Shown here piece after piece: positions 13,205 through 15,599 of a stretch of DNA of 15,599 bases (the stretch's first letter is position 1; each line of letters begins with the position of its first letter). The DNA lies in NCBI GenBank assembly GCA_002383105.1, contig DFXC01000052.1, positions 1 through 15,599 of the forward strand. Direction: 5' to 3'. This stretch comes from Hyphomicrobiaceae bacterium UBA4118. GTDB taxonomy: Bacteria > Pseudomonadota > Alphaproteobacteria > Rhizobiales > Methyloligellaceae. The notes beneath the pieces are model-generated. The model was not told the origin of the DNA and searched no databases. It saw only the letters and a list, made by a program, of their open reading frames with translations. A program made the position numbers and the translations under genes.

Positions 13205-13570
13205 ATGAGCAAGACACCCTTCAAAGCCATCGCGGCTGCAGCGCTGATCGGCGTGGCTGCCTTGGCGCTATCGGCACCGGCAGAAGCTGGCCATGGCTAC
13301 TATGGCGACCACGACGGCGGCGGCAACGCCTTGGGCGCAGGTCTTCTCGGCTTCGGCATCGGCGCCATCGTCGGCACGGCGCTCACGCCGCAGACGGTCT
13401 ATGTGGCGCCACCGCCTCCGCCGCCCGCCTATTACGGCCCCGCAGCCTATGGCCCTGCTCCGGCCTGGACGCCAGAGTGGTACACCTACTGCGCCCAGAG
13501 ATACCGGAGCTTCAACCCGCACACGGGCTATTTCATCGGCTATGACGGCCTGCCCTATTTCTGCCAGTAG
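13205..13570 (+). CDS. Secreted BA14K-like protein
   Basis: This 121-residue protein has a signal peptide (about 1-28, ending SAPAEA-G). The order is a Gly/His-rich segment (HGYYGDHDGGGN, 30-41), a Gly-rich hydrophobic stretch that could insert in or span a membrane (ALGAGLLGFGIGAIVGTAL, 42-60), a proline-rich linker (68-88) and a C-terminal domain WTPEWYTYCAQRYRSFNPHT (88-107) continuing GYFIGYDGLPYFC. That last block is the BA14K-type signature (W..YC..RYRSF.P.TG.Y.GYDG...C). The Brucella founding member is a lectin-like envelope antigen; here an envelope location is likely and lectin activity is unproven. The two Cys (C96, C120) could be bonded. A strong terminator follows. Confidence 0.82.
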   Translation: MSKTPFKAIAAAALIGVAALALSAPAEAGHGYYGDHDGGGNALGAGLLGFGIGAIVGTALTPQTVYVAPPPPPPAYYGPAAYGPAPAWTPEWYTYCAQRYRSFNPHTGYFIGYDGLPYFCQ

Positions 13571-13594
13571 CTGACGCGCGACTCTTAAGATTCG

Positions 13595-13640
13595 AGCCTG
13601 CCGGGCCCGGCTGCCTTAGCCGGCTGGCAGGCTTTGTTTT
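13595..13640 (+). terminator. Intrinsic terminator of the BA14K-like gene
   Basis: AGCCTGCC (13595-13602) pairs with GGCAGGCT (13626-13633), with an inner CCGGCT/AGCCGG helix (13607-13612 with 13618-13623). It is followed by a T-rich TTTGTTTT tract to 13640. Confidence 0.8.
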
Positions 13641-13910
13641 GGTAAAATGCGCGCGCCCTCCCAGGGCGTAGCCCGTGCCCCGCGCCAAGACGGCGCGAGC
13701 GCCTAACCTTCCTGAAAACAAAAGTTTTTTGACGCGGCGTTTACCCCTGCGGCAACTCGACTGGGACCCCTCGCCCATTGTGCCTTGAACACGGCAGCGC
13801 CACGGGGCAAAATCAGTTGGTTCCGGGATGAGTCCAAACGAGAGCGCCGGCCCGGCGTCCCGGGCCGGGCAAAACGCCGTTTGTGGCGACTGAAGAAGGA
13901 CTCTTGGACC
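13641..13910. other. Leader region of the desaturase gene
   Basis: No independent gene is supported here. An in-frame open stretch from ATG 13785 joins the desaturase, but its predicted residues look unlike the family. The segment includes AAAAC-AAAA-GTTTT near 13718 and a perfect 9-bp GC hairpin, CCGGCCCGG (13847-13855) with CCGGGCCGG (13860-13868). The hairpin lies about 40 nt before the chosen start and could affect translation or RNA stability. Confidence 0.4.
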
Positions 13911-14831
13911 ATGAGCTTCGCCACCGCCATCGGCCCTGACATCGAAAGGCCGCGCGACGCGCCCAACGCCCCTGCCGACCGGCAGGCCCTGACTTTAGTG
14001 AAGTCCTATCAGGGCATGGTGGCCTGGCCGACCGTGCTGCTCGCCGCCGGCATCGTTGCCGCCTTCGCTCTGGTCATCGCCTTGGCGACGACGCGCATCA
14101 TTCCGCTCTGGCTCGGGCTCATTCTGAATACCCTCATCCTCTATGCCGACCAGACGCCGCTGCACGAGGCCTGCCACGGCAACATCGCCGGCAAGGAGTC
14201 GAAGTGGCTCTGGCTCAACCACCTCGTCGGCTATGTCTGCGGAGCGATCCTGCTGCATGAGTACAAGGCGTTCCGCTACATGCACCTCGCCCATCACCGC
14301 GATACCAACAATCCGGAGATCGACCCCGACCATTGGGTCGCCGTCGAGAATCCATTCCTCGTCTTTTGGCGCTGCCTCACCATCGTGTTCTGGTACCAGC
14401 GCTATTTCTGGAGGCACATCGCCTTCCACGCGCACATCCGGGGCATGCGGCCGCTCACGCTGCACATCGTGGCCATGTACGCGCTCTTCTATGGGGTCGC
14501 GCTGGGGCTTTCGGTGCTCGGCTATTGGCGCGAGGTGCTCATGCTGTGGATCTTCCCGCACATCCTCGCCTCGGCGCTGATCATCTATTTCTTCGCCTAC
14601 CTCACCCACAAGCCGCACGAGGTGCATGAGCGCTATCGCGACACCAACATCTTCTGGGTGAAGGGCAGGATCATGGAGCCGATCGTGAACTGGCTCTACA
14701 TGTTCCAGAACTTCCACCTCATCCACCACCTGTTCCCGCGCGTCCCCTTCTATAATTATCCGCAGGCGTTCCGCTCGCTGAAGCCGGTGCTGGACCGCGA
14801 GAAAGCCCACATCTACGAGTTCGGGCATTAG
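13911..14831 (+). CDS. Membrane fatty-acid desaturase family protein
   Basis: This is a 306-residue integral membrane di-iron enzyme. The start ATG 13911 is chosen because GAAGGA lies about ten bases upstream and the protein then begins in a normal way; ATG 13785 would add a basic, low-homology extension of 42 residues. Three histidine boxes are present: HEACH (85-89), HLAHH (125-129) and HLIHH (269-273), with further His in HKPHEVHERYRD (233-244). Hydrophobic segments near 40-60, 65-80, 104-116, 150-162, 184-204 and 209-231 fit a four-helix desaturase or hydroxylase. The substrate (acyl lipid, or a carotenoid as in CrtR-type hydroxylases) cannot be assigned. It converges with usg, with 15 nt between stops. 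Confidence 0.88.
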   Translation: MSFATAIGPDIERPRDAPNAPADRQALTLVKSYQGMVAWPTVLLAAGIVAAFALVIALATTRIIPLWLGLILNTLILYADQTPLHEACHGNIAGKESKWLWLNHLVGYVCGAILLHEYKAFRYMHLAHHRDTNNPEIDPDHWVAVENPFLVFWRCLTIVFWYQRYFWRHIAFHAHIRGMRPLTLHIVAMYALFYGVALGLSVLGYWREVLMLWIFPHILASALIIYFFAYLTHKPHEVHERYRDTNIFWVKGRIMEPIVNWLYMFQNFHLIHHLFPRVPFYNYPQAFRSLKPVLDREKAHIYEFGH

Positions 14832-14846
14832 CCCTCTGCTGCACGC

Positions 14847-15113
14847 CTAATGCAGCTGGAGCTCGCCGCGCACGAAGCTGAACTCGGCAGGGGAGATCAG
14901 CCGGCGATGGGCCACGCGCACGCGGTAGAGTGCGCCGTCGAGATTTGCCGCCCAGAAGTCTAAAAAGTCGGTGAGCTTGGGGAAGTGCGGCGCGAGGTCG
15001 TAGTCCTGCCAGATATAGCTCTGCAACAGCTTCGGATGGTCGGGGAAGCGGTAGAGGATCTCGGCCGTGGTGAGCGAGAACCCCTCGATCTGACGGAGGA
15101 ATGCGTTGTCCAT
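14847..15113 (-). CDS. usg: Usg family protein
   Basis: This 88-residue protein has the full length and pattern of the small Usg family common in alphaproteobacteria: FSLTTAEILYRFPDHPKLLQ (12-31), YIWQDYDLAPHFPKLTDFLD (33-52), FWAANLDGALYRVRVAHRRL (53-72) and a C-terminal GELQLH. The aromatic-rich sequence suggests a compact cytoplasmic protein. The name comes from old annotation, and no biochemical function is established to my knowledge. The ribosome site is weak (AGGGG eight bases before ATG). Confidence 0.88.
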   Translation of the reverse strand: MDNAFLRQIEGFSLTTAEILYRFPDHPKLLQSYIWQDYDLAPHFPKLTDFLDFWAANLDGALYRVRVAHRRLISPAEFSFVRGELQLH

Positions 15114-15241
15114 GGTTCGGACCCCTGCGCATCGGTCTTTTTCGATTCCTTAAGTGTTAACCGCGGAGCTTGGTTGCGGCAAGAGAAATTCCCAAATTGA
15201 ATCAGCGCCTTGGCAGCAAGCGTGAAGAATTGCTAACGGCC

Positions 15242-15268
15242 TTGGCACTCACCCCTTGTAAGTGCTAA
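15242..15268 (+). promoter_or_regulatory. CIRCE operator (HrcA binding site), two positions degenerate
   Basis: TTGGCACTC (15242-15250), nine bases, AAGTGCTAA (15260-15268) matches the CIRCE consensus TTAGCACTC-N9-GAGTGCTAA with one mismatch in each arm and exact spacing. It stands 80 nt before groES, its classical location in alphaproteobacteria. HrcA repression released on heat shock is the expected control. Confidence 0.88.
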
Positions 15269-15348
15269 AGCACGAATCTACTTATCAAGCGGGAGCGTCC
15301 CTACCCGGACGTGCCCTCCCATCAAAATTGCCCGGAGGAGATGCAGAG

Positions 15349-15599
15349 ATGAAGTTTCGTCCATTGCATGATCGCGTCGTCGTGCGCCGCATCGAGGAGG
15401 ACGACAGGACCAGAGGCGGCATCATCATTCCCGATACCGCCAAGGAGAAGCCGCAACAGGGCGAAATCGTCGCCGTAGGCCCGGGCGCCCCCGATGAGAA
15501 GGGGCACGTCCAGCCGCTCGACGTGAGGGCCGGCGACCGGGTGCTGTTCGGCAAATGGTCAGGCACCGAGGTCAAGCTCGACGGCGAGGAGCTCTTGAT
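15349..15599 (+). CDS. groES: Co-chaperonin GroES, C-terminus beyond the window
   Basis: The first 83 residues are present. The start is [19 protein letters not shown] with GGAGGAG (15334-15340) eight bases upstream. The mobile loop [19 protein letters not shown] (21-39) and the barrel strands [17 protein letters not shown] (39-55) and [20 protein letters not shown] (63-82) are typical. GroES caps the GroEL folding chamber in the cytoplasm. groEL is expected immediately downstream, outside the window. A CIRCE element precedes the gene. Confidence 0.96.
   Translation, partial: MKFRPLHDRVVVRRIEEDDRTRGGIIIPDTAKEKPQQGEIVAVGPGAPDEKGHVQPLDVRAGDRVLFGKWSGTEVKLDGEELL

Noticed and set aside
13995..14828. 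277-codon minus-strand open frame opposite the desaturase
   Set aside because: The + strand has three histidine boxes and a plausible start; the minus frame is rich in Glu/Val/Asp/Arg and is a shadow.
15150..15161. CtrA-like box TTAAGTGTTAAC upstream of usg/groES
   Set aside because: The half-sites are three bases apart, not the seven of the TTAA-N7-TTAA consensus.

Overview
The window looks like chromosomal DNA from an alphaproteobacterium, most likely a Hyphomicrobiales (Rhizobiales) lineage. The evidence is high G+C, a separate petA-petB-petC cytochrome bc1 operon, an oxygen-dependent HemF ending in RWP, and several small families typical of this group (Usg, DUF3597, a BA14K-type secreted protein, a CIRCE-controlled groES). 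No phage, transposon, integrase, CRISPR array, tRNA or rRNA gene was recognised. The genus cannot be named from the sequence alone.

Region 1-4.9 kb: a bifunctional class II aldolase/short-chain dehydrogenase runs off the left edge. Next come a small GTG-started membrane protein, a secreted seven-bladed Vgb-like beta-propeller protein, a non-coding interval that carries a probable small RNA gene (sigma-54-like promoter element, folded body, strong + strand terminator), then mtnA and an internally deleted FAD oxidoreductase of the phytoene-dehydrogenase type.

Region 4.9-10.4 kb: apt, two tiny + strand membrane proteins with proline-rich tails, and a tightly packed minus-strand run petA-petB-petC-(SUOX-fold secreted protein)-mtnP. 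MtnP, Apt and MtnA cover the first steps of 5'-methylthioadenosine salvage: phosphorolysis, adenine recovery and isomerisation of methylthioribose-1-phosphate. The genes for the later classical steps are not visible. The aldolase/dehydrogenase at the left edge could in principle complete a DHAP-type shunt, but that is inference.

Region 10.4-15.6 kb: hemF diverges from the bc1 operon. It is followed by DUF3597, a very short secreted or membrane peptide gene with a near-perfect Shine-Dalgarno, a cold-shock protein with a structured leader and strong terminator, a BA14K-like secreted protein, a three-histidine-box membrane fatty-acid desaturase, usg, and the start of groES behind a slightly degenerate CIRCE operator. 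Much of this segment is consistent with envelope and stress functions.

No clearly new multi-gene system is visible. The points most worth checking are the candidate sRNA at about 2983-3133, the in-frame deletion derivative at 4309-4863, the possible aldolase/dehydrogenase branch of methylthioadenosine salvage, and several very small membrane-protein genes that ordinary gene calling can miss.
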